A stretch of 64,000 bases of DNA from an uncultured Christensenella sp. Its GTDB lineage: Bacteria > Bacillota > Clostridia > Christensenellales > UBA1242. The translations under genes and the position numbers were made by a program. The notes beneath the pieces were generated by a model. The model worked only from the letters and a program-made list of their open reading frames with translations. It did not search any database and had not been told where the DNA came from. Below, in pieces: positions 8,805-17,938 of this stretch (position 1 is the first letter of the stretch; every line of letters starts with the position of its first letter). The stretch is taken from contig CAOJZM010000002.1 of assembly GCA_948466185.1 (NCBI GenBank), forward strand, positions 1-64,000. Reading direction: 5' to 3'.

Positions 8805-9908
8805 TTACCAAACCTTTTCTTTTTTCTTTGTTCTGATAATTATGAATATGATTAGGGCAAGAAGAACAACTCCGACAGCAATTAAAATCCAAATTAAAAT
8901 CGATGCTTCAATCTTAACCCCGGTTGTAACAGTAGTAACATTACTTATAAGTCTTGTCGTTGTATGGTCAACTTGATATACAACGCAGTATACTTCCCAA
9001 TTTCCTCCAACATTTGGGTCGAAGGTGAAGGTGTAACCAGTACGGTTTATAGAATCAAAAAGTGCATTGTCATAATCTCTAAAGTTAAGAAGTTCGTTAT
9101 CGTTTGTTGCACCTTTATCGCTGTTTGTTAAAACATACTTTTTGCCATCAATACTTTCTCCCTTGACATACCAGACAATAAGACTTTGGTCCGCATATTT
9201 AAAATTTGGATCAGAGAGGGAGAATTCATATGCGTTTTGAAGGCCGGATTGACTGCTGATAATTTTTGGGTCATTTTGTGCTGCTGCGATAGGAGTGGTT
9301 GGAGCAACATAAATATAAGTTGTTGAAACATTGTAATATAATTCACCTGTTTGACTTCCGACATTGCGTCCAATATTTATAGTAAATTTATATATGCCCC
9401 AGCCAATTCCATAATCCTTATGTGATTTTAATGTTGGATTGGCAACAGCCTTGTCATCCTCATGCACATCAAAATAGAAAGCTTTTGATATTTGGTTAAG
9501 TTCAGTTACAGTTCCGCTTGCAACACCTTCGATATGGTAATGACCGTCAGGAGCGTTGAATGTTTCGTCATTGATGTATTTTTGTGCAAAGTCCACATCA
9601 ATACGATAACCATATGAATCTGCTGCTTCAACTTCATTATTATTGTTGAAGGATAAAATAACTTTGTTTATATCGCCATAGGAAAATTGATTGTAACTTT
9701 CGCCCAAATAAAGTCCATTTGAAGAAGCTGAAAGTGTTTCATCTTTTCTACTTTTGGCGGTGTAACTAAGCGAGGCAGAAGAAAGGGTTGTTGCTGCCTC
9801 TACTCCAATTAAGTTTAATCCCGTTCCGCTTATGCAAAATACAAGTGCAAGCATAAGCATTATAAGACTTAAATAAAATTTGTTATTTTTAGAAAATAGC
9901 TTATTCAT
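8805..9908 (-). CDS. Secreted, C-terminally membrane-anchored surface protein of unknown family
   Basis: 367 residues: a signal peptide (hydrophobic core about residues 12-33, likely cleavage near VEA-ATT), a beta-rich ectodomain, and a C-terminal helix (ILIWILIAVGVVLLALIIF) followed by a basic RTKKKEK tail that should leave the last residues in the cytoplasm. The ectodomain contains segments resembling Ig-like surface modules (e.g. GYTFTFDPNVGGNWEVYCVV), but I do not recognise a family. The start has a good Shine-Dalgarno (GGGAG) upstream. It is monocistronic and convergent with the YetF operon. A role at the cell surface is inferred from topology only. Confidence 0.8.
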   Translation of the reverse strand: MNKLFSKNNKFYLSLIMLMLALVFCISGTGLNLIGVEAATTLSSASLSYTAKSRKDETLSASSNGLYLGESYNQFSYGDINKVILSFNNNNEVEAADSYGYRIDVDFAQKYINDETFNAPDGHYHIEGVASGTVTELNQISKAFYFDVHEDDKAVANPTLKSHKDYGIGWGIYKFTINIGRNVGSQTGELYYNVSTTYIYVAPTTPIAAAQNDPKIISSQSGLQNAYEFSLSDPNFKYADQSLIVWYVKGESIDGKKYVLTNSDKGATNDNELLNFRDYDNALFDSINRTGYTFTFDPNVGGNWEVYCVVYQVDHTTTRLISNVTTVTTGVKIEASILIWILIAVGVVLLALIIFIIIRTKKKEKVW

Positions 9909-10018
9909 ATTTTAGCTCCCTTTATTTATAAGTAAGTGTAACATAATTTAAATTAAAATAAAAATTTTTTTAATGCTTTTCATAATATTATTTTAAAATT
10001 TTCTTATCAATAATCCTG

Positions 10019-10047
10019 TTGACAAAAAATATATAAAAATATATACT
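10019..10047 (+). promoter_or_regulatory. Near-consensus sigma-A promoter placed for a leaderless transcript
   Basis: TTGACA (10019-10024), 17-nt spacer, TATACT (10042-10047), then 6 nt (AGTTTC) to the ATG at 10054. The predicted first transcribed base is the A of the start codon. No Shine-Dalgarno sequence can fit in between. Confidence 0.75.
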
Positions 10048-10053
10048 AGTTTC

Positions 10054-10923
10054 ATGGAAAAACAAGAACTTGAAACCTTGGTTTGTGAAAACCAGATAGA
10101 AATTGATTTTGACGCTTTGGAAAATATCGATATTGAGGAAGAGGAAAGCTCGATTTTGCCAGAAGGTTTTGTCAGTGCAAAAAACCATGATTGGATTGAA
10201 AACGAGGTGCTTTTTGTTGTTGTAAAGTCGGGGAGTGAAGGCCTTGGGCCACAAAGTTACAATCTTGATTTGTGTGGGAAGAAAATGCTGGATTGGGTTT
10301 TGATTGCTGGAAGTGGCTGTGAACAAAGGATTATTAACGAACCACAAGAAAGTATACTTGAAGCCGTAAAAAAACTGGAAACTGACAAAGCCTATATTGC
10401 AGTTTTTTTCTCAGATACGCCACTGCTTGAAAAGGCAACCTTCTATAAGGTTATGGACTATTTTTCTAAAAATAAAATGAACGCACTTGCATTATCAAGG
10501 GGATACGTTTTTAAAACTGAGTTTGTCAGAGCCAGTGAAAATTTTGTTTCAGGAAAACTTATGCCTTTCGATGAAAAAGCATTTTTGCGGGTGGACAACG
10601 CCTCAACTTTATCAGTAGTGTCAAAATATTTATTTGATAAAATCCGCAATTTCCATATGAAAAATGGTGTTGTGATGTATGGCGGCCAGACTATCTTTAT
10701 TGATGCAGATGTTGAGATAGAGGTGGGCACCATTATATATCCAAATAATATTTTAAAAGGGCAAACTTATGTCGGTAAAAATGTTATGCTTGAAGCCAAT
10801 AATATTATCAACGACAGTATCATAGCGGATGACTGTTTGCTTGTTTCCTGTTATGTGGAGAAAAGTAAAGTGCAAAAGGGCAGCTCTCTTGTATTCGAAA
10901 AATTGGTGAACAGCGAAATTTAA
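10054..10923 (+). CDS. Degenerate GlmU-like protein (nucleotidyltransferase remnant plus partial left-handed beta-helix)
   Basis: 289 residues. After an acidic N-terminal extension (about residues 1-40) the middle resembles a GlmU pyrophosphorylase fold: DKAYIAVFFSDTPLLEKATF aligns by eye with the GlmU segment around GD(T/V)P. The N-terminal LAAG.GTRM nucleotide-binding signature is absent (LFVVVKSGSEGLGP instead). From about residue 215 a GVVMYGGQTIFIDADVEIEV stretch begins hexapeptide-repeat beta-helix, but the protein stops before the acetyltransferase active site; GlmU is normally about 450 residues. Position immediately before pth-mfd matches the conserved glmU-prs-pth-mfd order, with prs missing. 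Catalysis is doubtful; a structural or regulatory role, or ongoing decay, is inferred. Confidence 0.65.
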   Translation: MEKQELETLVCENQIEIDFDALENIDIEEEESSILPEGFVSAKNHDWIENEVLFVVVKSGSEGLGPQSYNLDLCGKKMLDWVLIAGSGCEQRIINEPQESILEAVKKLETDKAYIAVFFSDTPLLEKATFYKVMDYFSKNKMNALALSRGYVFKTEFVRASENFVSGKLMPFDEKAFLRVDNASTLSVVSKYLFDKIRNFHMKNGVVMYGGQTIFIDADVEIEVGTIIYPNNILKGQTYVGKNVMLEANNIINDSIIADDCLLVSCYVEKSKVQKGSSLVFEKLVNSEI

Positions 10924-10932
10924 GGTGCGATT

Positions 10933-11436
10933 ATGTATATTATTGTAGGGCTTGGGAACAAAGATGCCAGTTATGATAACACCTATCATAATCTCGGCTT
11001 TATGACGGCGGATAAACTCGCAAAAAAATTGGGGGTTAGTTTTACTAAACAAAAATGCAAATCTTTGCTGGCTGAGGGAAATTATAATGGACAAAAAATT
11101 CTCATTGCAAAACCCTTGACATATATGAATAACAGCGGTGAGGCTGTGGTCCTATTAAAAAACAAATACAAAGATGCAAACATCCTCGTGATTGTTGATG
11201 ACATAGATTTGCCAGCGGGGAAATTGCGATATCGTGAAAATGGGTCAAGTGGAACCCACAATGGTTTAAGAAGCATTGTTTCCTATATTGGTGAAAATTT
11301 TGCACGAGTAAAGATTGGCATTGGAAGAGATGACACAAAGGACCTTGCCGATTTTGTTCTTTCAAAAATAAAGGACAGGGAACTTTTTGATAAAGCGACA
11401 GAAGGGGCTTGCGAGATGATTTTGGAGAGATTATGA
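10933..11436 (+). CDS. pth: Peptidyl-tRNA hydrolase
   Basis: 167 residues. It cleaves peptidyl-tRNA released from stalled ribosomes, recycling tRNA in the cytoplasm. Family landmarks are intact: GLGN near the start, the YHNLGF segment with catalytic His at about residue 19, KPLTYMNNSG, the VDDIDLPAGKLR segment with the catalytic Asp at about 89, and SGTHNGLRS. It is about 20 residues shorter than typical Pth, at the C-terminus. AAGGTG upstream of ATG gives a good ribosome binding site. The stop overlaps the mfd start (ATGA), indicating coupling. Pth beside mfd is a conserved Firmicutes arrangement (spoVC-mfd in Bacillus). Confidence 0.95.
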   Translation: MYIIVGLGNKDASYDNTYHNLGFMTADKLAKKLGVSFTKQKCKSLLAEGNYNGQKILIAKPLTYMNNSGEAVVLLKNKYKDANILVIVDDIDLPAGKLRYRENGSSGTHNGLRSIVSYIGENFARVKIGIGRDDTKDLADFVLSKIKDRELFDKATEGACEMILERL

Positions 11437-14400
11437 ACGGGCTGGGCAAGAGATTTGAGGAAATAAGGAACCATAAATTTATTAGTGGTGCTGGAGAGGG
11501 CGAAAAAATTGTAATACTACAAGATGATCGCCTAATTTTTTTGTGCGGGGATTTTGTTTCAGCTGGAAAACTCAAACGTGGGTTTGAGTCGCTGGGTAAA
11601 AAGGTGGAAATTATCACCGCTTCTCGCGAAGGTGAGAAGGACAGTGATTTTAATCTTTTGCCCTTTGTAAGTGCGTTAAATGGATATATTTCTCAGTCCA
11701 TAGATGTGCTTTTAATTCTTCCCTGTGCCGCTATGACCAAATTTGATTTATCTATATTTGCAAGCAATTTAAACTTGTTGGTTGGACAAGATTATTCATT
11801 TAAAACTTTGTCGGAAAAATTGACATCTCTTGGCTATACTCGCACTGATTTGGTTTCCAAAGAAGGCGAGTTTGCGCTTCGAGGAGATATCCTTGATATT
11901 TTCATTCCAAGTGAAGATAATCCTATTAGGATTGAGTTTTTTGATGAAAATATTGAAAAAATTCACTATTTTGAGCCTTCAAGCATGAAAAATCTGCTTT
12001 CTATTGAAAAAATATCAATTCTGCCTGCCATTCTTCCTATTGGAGAAAATAGCGTTTTCGACCTTCAAGGATTAAAGGTTATTGACAATCCTAAGCGAGT
12101 GGAAGATGAGTGTGAAATGCTTCTTCAAAGCTATAAATCCATGTCAAACTTTAATCCAAATTTTTACCATAATTTTGAAGCATTGTATTTACACGCTGAC
12201 AAGGTTTTTGATAACACAAGTATACACGAGAGTGTCTTTAACATCCGAAGGTTACCCACCAGAAGTTACCTTACTGACTTCATGGCACTTAGACAGGATT
12301 TGCTTGATTATTTAAGCATGAGACTGGGGGTAATTCTTTTCGCGGGTAGTGAACGAAATAAGGAAAAATTGTTTGAATTTTTAACAAGCAATGGTTTTGT
12401 TGGTCACGACTATGAAAAAGAAGTATTTGAATTAAATAAAATTTATATTTCTTCCCTTGCCTTTCCTTTTAGTTTTAGTTTCCTTTCTCATCGCGTTGCA
12501 GCAATTGGCGTTGACAACTTATTTAAACAACAAACCAGCATCTTTGCAAAAGGAAAACATGCAGTTTTTTATCTGCCAAAACTGGGGGATTATGTTGTTC
12601 ATACATTCCATGGTATTGGTAAATGCGTTCGCATTGAGCGAATGAAACTTGCTGATTGTGAAAAAGATTACTTTGTTATCGAATATAAAAATGGCGGAGT
12701 GTTATTCCTTCCAAGTGAGCAGGCAAACACTATTTCAGCCTATATTGGTGGAGAGGATCAGCCAAAATTGTCAGCTCTTGGCGGCGGCGAATTTTCCAGA
12801 CTGAAAGACAAAGTTAAGGCCGGCTTAAAGGAAATGGCAATAAGTCTGACGGCCATATATAAAGAAAGAGAACACAGCAAGGGGTATAAATTTTCTCGCG
12901 ACGAGTATTTGGACAAAAAGTTTGCTGATGCTTTTGGATATGCTGAGACTCCAGACCAACTCAAAGCCATAAATGAAATTGAAAAGGATATGGAAAGTGA
13001 CAAGATTATGGACAGGCTTGTGTGTGGAGATGTAGGCTTTGGAAAGACAGAAGTTGCCCTGCGTGCCGCTTTCAAATGCATATATAATGGCAGACAGGTG
13101 GCTCTTTTATGTCCAACAACCATTCTTTCAGAGCAGCACGAACGTACTGCGAAGAAAAGACTTGAAGAATTTGGTGCAAAGGTGGAGGTCCTTAACCGTT
13201 TTAAAACGCCTGCACAAGTAAAGGACATTCTCGCACACACGGCGGAAGGAAAGGTTGACCTAATAATCGGGACACACCGCCTTTTAAGCAATGATGTAAA
13301 ATTTAAAGATTTGGGGCTTCTTATTTTGGATGAAGAGCAGCGTTTTGGTGTTGAAGATAAGGAAAAAATAAAAAATGCAAAGCGTACCATCGATGTGCTT
13401 TCACTTTCTGCAACTCCGATACCAAGGACGCTGAACATGTCGCTTTCAGGAATAAGAGATATAAGCGTAATTGAAACGCCGCCTAAAGAGCGTTTGCCAA
13501 TTCAGACTTATGTTGCTGAGCAGTCTGACGATCTTATTCGTGACGTTCTTGCCCGAGAACTTGCCCGTGGTGGGCAGGCGTTTGTGATATACAACAGGGT
13601 GGAAACTATACAGGAATTTGCAAGTTATATTCGTTCTCTTCTTCCAAATGCCAAGGTGGGCATAGCACATGGACAGATGGCAGAACGAGAACTGGAAAAT
13701 ACCATAAATAAGCTTTATGATGGTGAATATAATATTTTTATTTCTACAACTTTGATTGAAAATGGAATAGATCTGCCTTCTGCAAACACTATGGTTATTA
13801 TTGATGCGGACAGATTGGGTTTAGGCCAACTTTATCAAATACGGGGGAGAATAGGACGTAGTGATAAACTTAGTTATGCATATCTTCTTTATGATAAAAA
13901 TAAAATGTTGACTCCGGATGCCTATAAACGTCTTGATGCAATTAAGGAATTTAGCGAACTTGGAAGTGGCTTTAAAATTGCAATGCGTGACCTCGAAATT
14001 AGAGGAGCAGGCAACATTTTTGGCAAAGAACAACATGGTCATATCGCAAAAGTTGGTTATGATATGTATATTAAATTACTTGATGAGGCGGTGGCAGAAC
14101 TTCAAGGAAAGAATTCTCAAAATCAAGAAAACGAAGTTAAGCTGGAGGTTACTTTGGATGCTTATATCTCAGAAAGTTATATTTCTTCCAGCGATGAACG
14201 AATTTTAATGTATACCAAAATAAGTAATATTGGAAGTCGTGAGCAGGAAACAGAATTATTAAAGGCGTTACAAGACGGCTTTGGAAACGTTCCAAGAGAA
14301 GTTCGAAATCTTTGTAAGTTGGCATTATTAAAAAATCTTGCATCCAGATTTAATATTCAAAAAATTCGTGTAAATGCAAGCACTTGTCAAATTGTTCTGA

Positions 14401-14570
14401 ATAAGTGCGAAGAGATTTTACCGAAATCTTTTGCTGAGCATTTGTCTGAGTATAAAGGGGTATTATCCTTTGATGTGTTGCCAAAGATAAACTTTGTTTG
14501 TGATGGAACAACATTGGTAAGGGTGGAACATCTTATTTCGTTTTTTGAGGCGAGTTTAAACAAATCTTGA
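11433..14570 (+). CDS. mfd: Transcription-repair coupling factor Mfd
   Basis: 1,045 residues from the ATG at 11433, which overlaps the pth stop and has GGAGAG just upstream; a TTG 24 bp earlier extends the frame but is unlikely. Mfd removes RNA polymerase stalled at DNA lesions and recruits UvrA. Domains in order: UvrB-like N-terminal region, the RNA-polymerase-interacting domain (around YVVHTFHGIGKCVRIERM), and a RecG-like SF2 helicase/translocase with Walker A GDVGFGKT at about 532-539, DEEQ at about 633-636 and SATPIPRTL. The C-terminal TRCF domain is present. It is somewhat shorter than the usual 1,150 or so residues. Confidence 0.95.
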   Translation: MNGLGKRFEEIRNHKFISGAGEGEKIVILQDDRLIFLCGDFVSAGKLKRGFESLGKKVEIITASREGEKDSDFNLLPFVSALNGYISQSIDVLLILPCAAMTKFDLSIFASNLNLLVGQDYSFKTLSEKLTSLGYTRTDLVSKEGEFALRGDILDIFIPSEDNPIRIEFFDENIEKIHYFEPSSMKNLLSIEKISILPAILPIGENSVFDLQGLKVIDNPKRVEDECEMLLQSYKSMSNFNPNFYHNFEALYLHADKVFDNTSIHESVFNIRRLPTRSYLTDFMALRQDLLDYLSMRLGVILFAGSERNKEKLFEFLTSNGFVGHDYEKEVFELNKIYISSLAFPFSFSFLSHRVAAIGVDNLFKQQTSIFAKGKHAVFYLPKLGDYVVHTFHGIGKCVRIERMKLADCEKDYFVIEYKNGGVLFLPSEQANTISAYIGGEDQPKLSALGGGEFSRLKDKVKAGLKEMAISLTAIYKEREHSKGYKFSRDEYLDKKFADAFGYAETPDQLKAINEIEKDMESDKIMDRLVCGDVGFGKTEVALRAAFKCIYNGRQVALLCPTTILSEQHERTAKKRLEEFGAKVEVLNRFKTPAQVKDILAHTAEGKVDLIIGTHRLLSNDVKFKDLGLLILDEEQRFGVEDKEKIKNAKRTIDVLSLSATPIPRTLNMSLSGIRDISVIETPPKERLPIQTYVAEQSDDLIRDVLARELARGGQAFVIYNRVETIQEFASYIRSLLPNAKVGIAHGQMAERELENTINKLYDGEYNIFISTTLIENGIDLPSANTMVIIDADRLGLGQLYQIRGRIGRSDKLSYAYLLYDKNKMLTPDAYKRLDAIKEFSELGSGFKIAMRDLEIRGAGNIFGKEQHGHIAKVGYDMYIKLLDEAVAELQGKNSQNQENEVKLEVTLDAYISESYISSSDERILMYTKISNIGSREQETELLKALQDGFGNVPREVRNLCKLALLKNLASRFNIQKIRVNASTCQIVLNKCEEILPKSFAEHLSEYKGVLSFDVLPKINFVCDGTTLVRVEHLISFFEASLNKS

Positions 14571-14588
14571 AAAACATCAGCAATTTGC

Positions 14589-14618
14589 TTGAATTTTCAG
14601 GTTTAATTGTTGTATAAT
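14589..14618 (+). promoter_or_regulatory. Sigma-A promoter of the parvulin-type lipoprotein gene
   Basis: TTGAAT (14589-14594), 18-nt spacer, perfect TATAAT (14613-14618). The transcript would carry a leader of roughly 35 nt with a GGGAGAG ribosome binding site before ATG 14659. Confidence 0.7.
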
Positions 14619-14658
14619 TGTTAAAAATTCATATGAATTATTTTGAGCGGGAGAGAAC

Positions 14659-16428
14659 ATGAAAAAAAGAATAACTGGAATTATGATATGTTTGATGCTC
14701 TTATGTATCTCTGTCTTTTCAGGTTGTAGTCTTATAACCTTGGATAGAGAACGTTATCTTAATGAGGTTGTGGCTTCTATTGAGGACAAAGAGGATAATC
14801 ATAAAATCAATATCACCAAGAAAGACTTGATAAGTGCCTATAATTCTTATGGCTATTATTATACTCAATATTACGGATACTCAGCAGCTGAAGCACTTGA
14901 TAAAACAGTGGACCTTCTTATAAATCGTAAGATAACCATTGATGAAGCAGAAAGGGTGTATAGTGAGGGGTTGAGCGAGGCTGAAAAAACTTATTTATGG
15001 CAGCAAACGGCAGACTCACTTGAAAACAACTTTAAATCTTATCTCAATAAGGTGCTGGGAATTTCGGATAGCAGTAAAAATGAGAGTGATGCAAGAGTTT
15101 TTAATGGGTATACCAAGAATGCTGAACTAAAAAACACAGACGGCAATTATGAAATTGTTAAAACCGCACCACCTTCTAAAGCGATAGAGAATTTTAAATA
15201 TGATGTTCCACATGATATATCAAAACCTGAAGATAAAAAACTGATTTATACAAACTTTGTTTCATTTGTTAACTCTGCAAAGGCAGATGGCTATACAAAG
15301 GCGTTTAACAACTATTTGAAGGAGCTTAAAGCTAATGAAAATGGGCTTAGGCTCTCAACTGATACAGTTTCGGTTTTTACTCGTGAAATTGAAAGACTCT
15401 ATACCGTTAATTATGAAAACTATATGATTGAGAAGTATGATGAATATTTCACAAATTACTCAGAAGTTTCTACCATTACAGTAAAACAGATGCTTGACCT
15501 TTATACAAGTATGGTGCGTTCTTCCTACACACAATATATAATTGAAGAGGACTCGGCTTATGAAAGCAATATGCAAAGCGACTCATCAAAAATTTATTAC
15601 TATAAAGAAGGCGAGACAGAAACAGACTTTTTCCAAGTTGCACACGTTCTTTTTAAGTTTACAGATGAGCAGTCTGCAAAGTATAAGGATATTCAAAGCA
15701 AGAAAAAGAATGGTTACTATACAGATGACGCAAGTTATAATCAAGCAATAGCTGATCTTTGCAGTGAACTTGTTCCAGTTGTAAGGGTAAAAAATGAAGA
15801 TGGTGAGTATCAAGAAACGCAGATTACATCTGAATATGAAAAGAATGCTTATTCACTTGCTCGTTATATCAAATCAGAGGTTGATAGCAAAGCAACCGCC
15901 ATTGACAAAGCAGAGGCATTCAGGGAATTTATTTATAAGTATAATGACGACCCAGGAATGATTAATGCGGAAAATAATTATACTATCGGTGTAAACAAGT
16001 CGCAGGCAGAAGAGGGTAAAAAATATAAAACATATTCAAACTATGTGACAGAATTTACCAATACGGCAGTAGAATTATATAATGATGGTTTAGGTGAAAT
16101 TGGTGACATATCAGAGCCGGTTATTACAGAAAATGGTATGCATATACTGTTTTACGTTGGACAACTGGAAAACTTATTTAAAGGCATAGATCATGATTTT
16201 AGTTTGACTAACGATGAAGTGGATTTGGAAACTGGACTTACCCCAATTGAAGTGCTCAACAGTAAAAGGGTTAATATATTTATAGATAAAACATATTTTG
16301 ACGTTATTTATGACAGTCTTGTAACAGATAACTTTGCTGTGTTCCAAAACCTTAATATGAATGAGCTGCGAAAGCAATATAATCTGAACACCTATCCAGA
16401 TGCTTATAAAGACCTAATTTCAAACTAA
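14659..16428 (+). CDS. Parvulin-type peptidyl-prolyl isomerase lipoprotein (PrsA/SurA-like foldase)
   Basis: 589 residues with a lipoprotein signal (lipobox FSGC, acylated Cys about residue 23). The N-terminal half resembles SurA/PrsA chaperone helices (ITKKDLISAYNSYGYYYTQ, then a LINRKITIDEAE motif). A rotamase domain is split by a long insert: FFQVAHVLFKF at about residue 328 gives the first strand with its His, and EPVITENGMHILFYVG at about 485-500 the last strand. Such proteins fold secreted proteins on the outer face of the membrane. A peptidyl-prolyl isomerase after mfd is common in Clostridia. It ends with a terminator whose hairpin contains the next gene's -35 box. Confidence 0.8.
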   Translation: MKKRITGIMICLMLLCISVFSGCSLITLDRERYLNEVVASIEDKEDNHKINITKKDLISAYNSYGYYYTQYYGYSAAEALDKTVDLLINRKITIDEAERVYSEGLSEAEKTYLWQQTADSLENNFKSYLNKVLGISDSSKNESDARVFNGYTKNAELKNTDGNYEIVKTAPPSKAIENFKYDVPHDISKPEDKKLIYTNFVSFVNSAKADGYTKAFNNYLKELKANENGLRLSTDTVSVFTREIERLYTVNYENYMIEKYDEYFTNYSEVSTITVKQMLDLYTSMVRSSYTQYIIEEDSAYESNMQSDSSKIYYYKEGETETDFFQVAHVLFKFTDEQSAKYKDIQSKKKNGYYTDDASYNQAIADLCSELVPVVRVKNEDGEYQETQITSEYEKNAYSLARYIKSEVDSKATAIDKAEAFREFIYKYNDDPGMINAENNYTIGVNKSQAEEGKKYKTYSNYVTEFTNTAVELYNDGLGEIGDISEPVITENGMHILFYVGQLENLFKGIDHDFSLTNDEVDLETGLTPIEVLNSKRVNIFIDKTYFDVIYDSLVTDNFAVFQNLNMNELRKQYNLNTYPDAYKDLISN

Positions 16429-16433
16429 ATTAG

Positions 16434-16470
16434 AAAAGTCCCTTGAAAGTTTGACAAGGGGCTTTTATTT
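16434..16470 (+). terminator. Terminator overlapping the next promoter
   Basis: Stem AAAAGTCCCTTG (16434-16445) with CAAGGGGCTTTT (16455-16466), one G-U pair, followed by a T-rich tail. The TTGACA -35 box of the next gene (16451-16456) lies in the loop and the first bases of the 3' arm. Confidence 0.8.
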
Positions 16471-16479
16471 TGTTATATT
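16451..16479 (+). promoter_or_regulatory. Consensus sigma-A promoter inside a terminator, placed for a leaderless transcript
   Basis: TTGACA (16451-16456), 17-nt spacer, TATATT (16474-16479), then exactly 6 nt (ATAAAC) to ATG at 16486. No Shine-Dalgarno sequence is present. Confidence 0.75.
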
Positions 16480-16485
16480 ATAAAC

Positions 16486-17892
16486 ATGCCTAAGAAAGAA
16501 AAACAACTTCACAACAAAAAGAAGTTCGCGTCGCTCGCGAAGGTTTTTCATTCAAAAAAGAAGGCGGAAGTCTTTGATATTGTGGGCTTTGAAAGCGGAT
16601 TTTACGAAATCCAGAACAGAGAACTTTTTTGTATTGTTAAACAAGAGAGGCGATTTAAAAGGTTGACTTCTCCCTTTACTTTCCCTGAAACTGCTGAAAT
16701 TGTACAGGATGAACAAAAACGTAAACTTGATGAAGCAGAGCAGTCGGTGGCTAAACAAAACAGTAAAAAGAAAAAACTTACAAATGTAATATTTTTTGTT
16801 GTAAACTTGGCAGTGCTTGCAGGAATATTGTTATATAATCTTTTAGGGCAGGAATTTAAGCCACTGAGCGGGCTTCAAATAAACGGATGGGCAGTGCTTA
16901 TAATATTTGTTGCTTTTGTTTTATCACTTTGTTGTGAAGTGTTTGCCATGGGGTATCTGCTTAAAAAATCAGTGGGCAAGTGGAGACTTGGACTTTGCTT
17001 TAAAATGAATACAATTGGTCACTACTATGATGCTGTCACTCCTCTAGCAACAGGCGGCCAACCTTTCCAAATAACATATTTAAAGTCGCACGATGTGCCT
17101 CTTCATTCCGCACTTGCAATTCCTCTTGCGAAATATGTGTTTTCCCAAATTGTATGGGTTCTTGTAAGTTTTATATGCATGATAGTTTCTTTTACAGATC
17201 CAACTCTAAACTCTTTTGTGTCAGTTGTTTCTGTAATTGGATTTGTTTTAAGCAGTTTTATGCTTATTATCACCGTGTTCCTTTCAATAAGTAAGACAGT
17301 TGGAAGGAAACTGGTTGTAAAAGTTTTAAAGCTTTTGCAAAAGATGAAAATCGTTAAAGATTATGACAAACAATATGAAAAGATTTCTAAATATATAGAA
17401 GATTTTCAAAGCGTTATGAAGCAATATGCCACATCCTTTAAGGATTTTGTGCTGCTGTTCGGTTTTCTATTGTTAAAACTGGTTCTAACTTACATCATGC
17501 CGTTCTTTATTTTCTGTATGTTCAATGGTTTTGAATGGCCAATGTTCTTTAAGTTCTTTGTCATGGCAATCATGATTGACCTTGCAGCAAGTTTCTTCCC
17601 TCTGCCAGGTGGAACGGGTATGAGTGAAATTTCATTCAGTGCAATGTTTGCAGCCTATTTTTCGGGTGGGGTACTTTTCTGGGCATTGCTTCTATGGCGA
17701 TTTATGACGTATTACATCCATTTGCTTATAGGTATTTCGGTACTTACCTATGATTTTGCCTTTGGTAATAGGAAATATAGGTGGTTAAAGCGTAAGGAAG
17801 AATTAAGCGAGGAGAGTCGTATATTCAAGCAGGAACAGATAAACAGATTCAGGGCAGAGCGTAATAAACGCCGACGTAGCCAAAGAATATAA
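16486..17892 (+). CDS. Lysylphosphatidylglycerol synthetase-type transmembrane (UPF0104/flippase-like) protein
   Basis: 468 residues. A basic cytoplasmic N-terminal part (about 1-100) precedes about eight membrane helices of the UPF0104 family, the same fold as the flippase half of MprF. Supporting segments are YDAVTPLATGGQPFQITYL (about residues 182-200) and the later FFPLPGGTGMSEISFSAMF. The C-terminus is strongly basic (RFRAERNKRRRSQR). There is no C-terminal aminoacyl-phosphatidylglycerol synthase domain, so a lipid flippase or related transport role is more likely than lysinylation. The substrate is unknown. Confidence 0.85.
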   Translation: MPKKEKQLHNKKKFASLAKVFHSKKKAEVFDIVGFESGFYEIQNRELFCIVKQERRFKRLTSPFTFPETAEIVQDEQKRKLDEAEQSVAKQNSKKKKLTNVIFFVVNLAVLAGILLYNLLGQEFKPLSGLQINGWAVLIIFVAFVLSLCCEVFAMGYLLKKSVGKWRLGLCFKMNTIGHYYDAVTPLATGGQPFQITYLKSHDVPLHSALAIPLAKYVFSQIVWVLVSFICMIVSFTDPTLNSFVSVVSVIGFVLSSFMLIITVFLSISKTVGRKLVVKVLKLLQKMKIVKDYDKQYEKISKYIEDFQSVMKQYATSFKDFVLLFGFLLLKLVLTYIMPFFIFCMFNGFEWPMFFKFFVMAIMIDLAASFFPLPGGTGMSEISFSAMFAAYFSGGVLFWALLLWRFMTYYIHLLIGISVLTYDFAFGNRKYRWLKRKEELSEESRIFKQEQINRFRAERNKRRRSQRI

Positions 17893-17938
17893 GTGAATAA
17901 AAAAATGTTATAAAGCCAACCTATTTTAAGAGGTGTTT

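Noticed and set aside
12758..13438. A 226-residue open frame on the minus strand inside mfd
   Set aside because: It is fully antisense to conserved helicase motifs, has low-complexity Ser/Arg-rich composition and no ribosome binding site.
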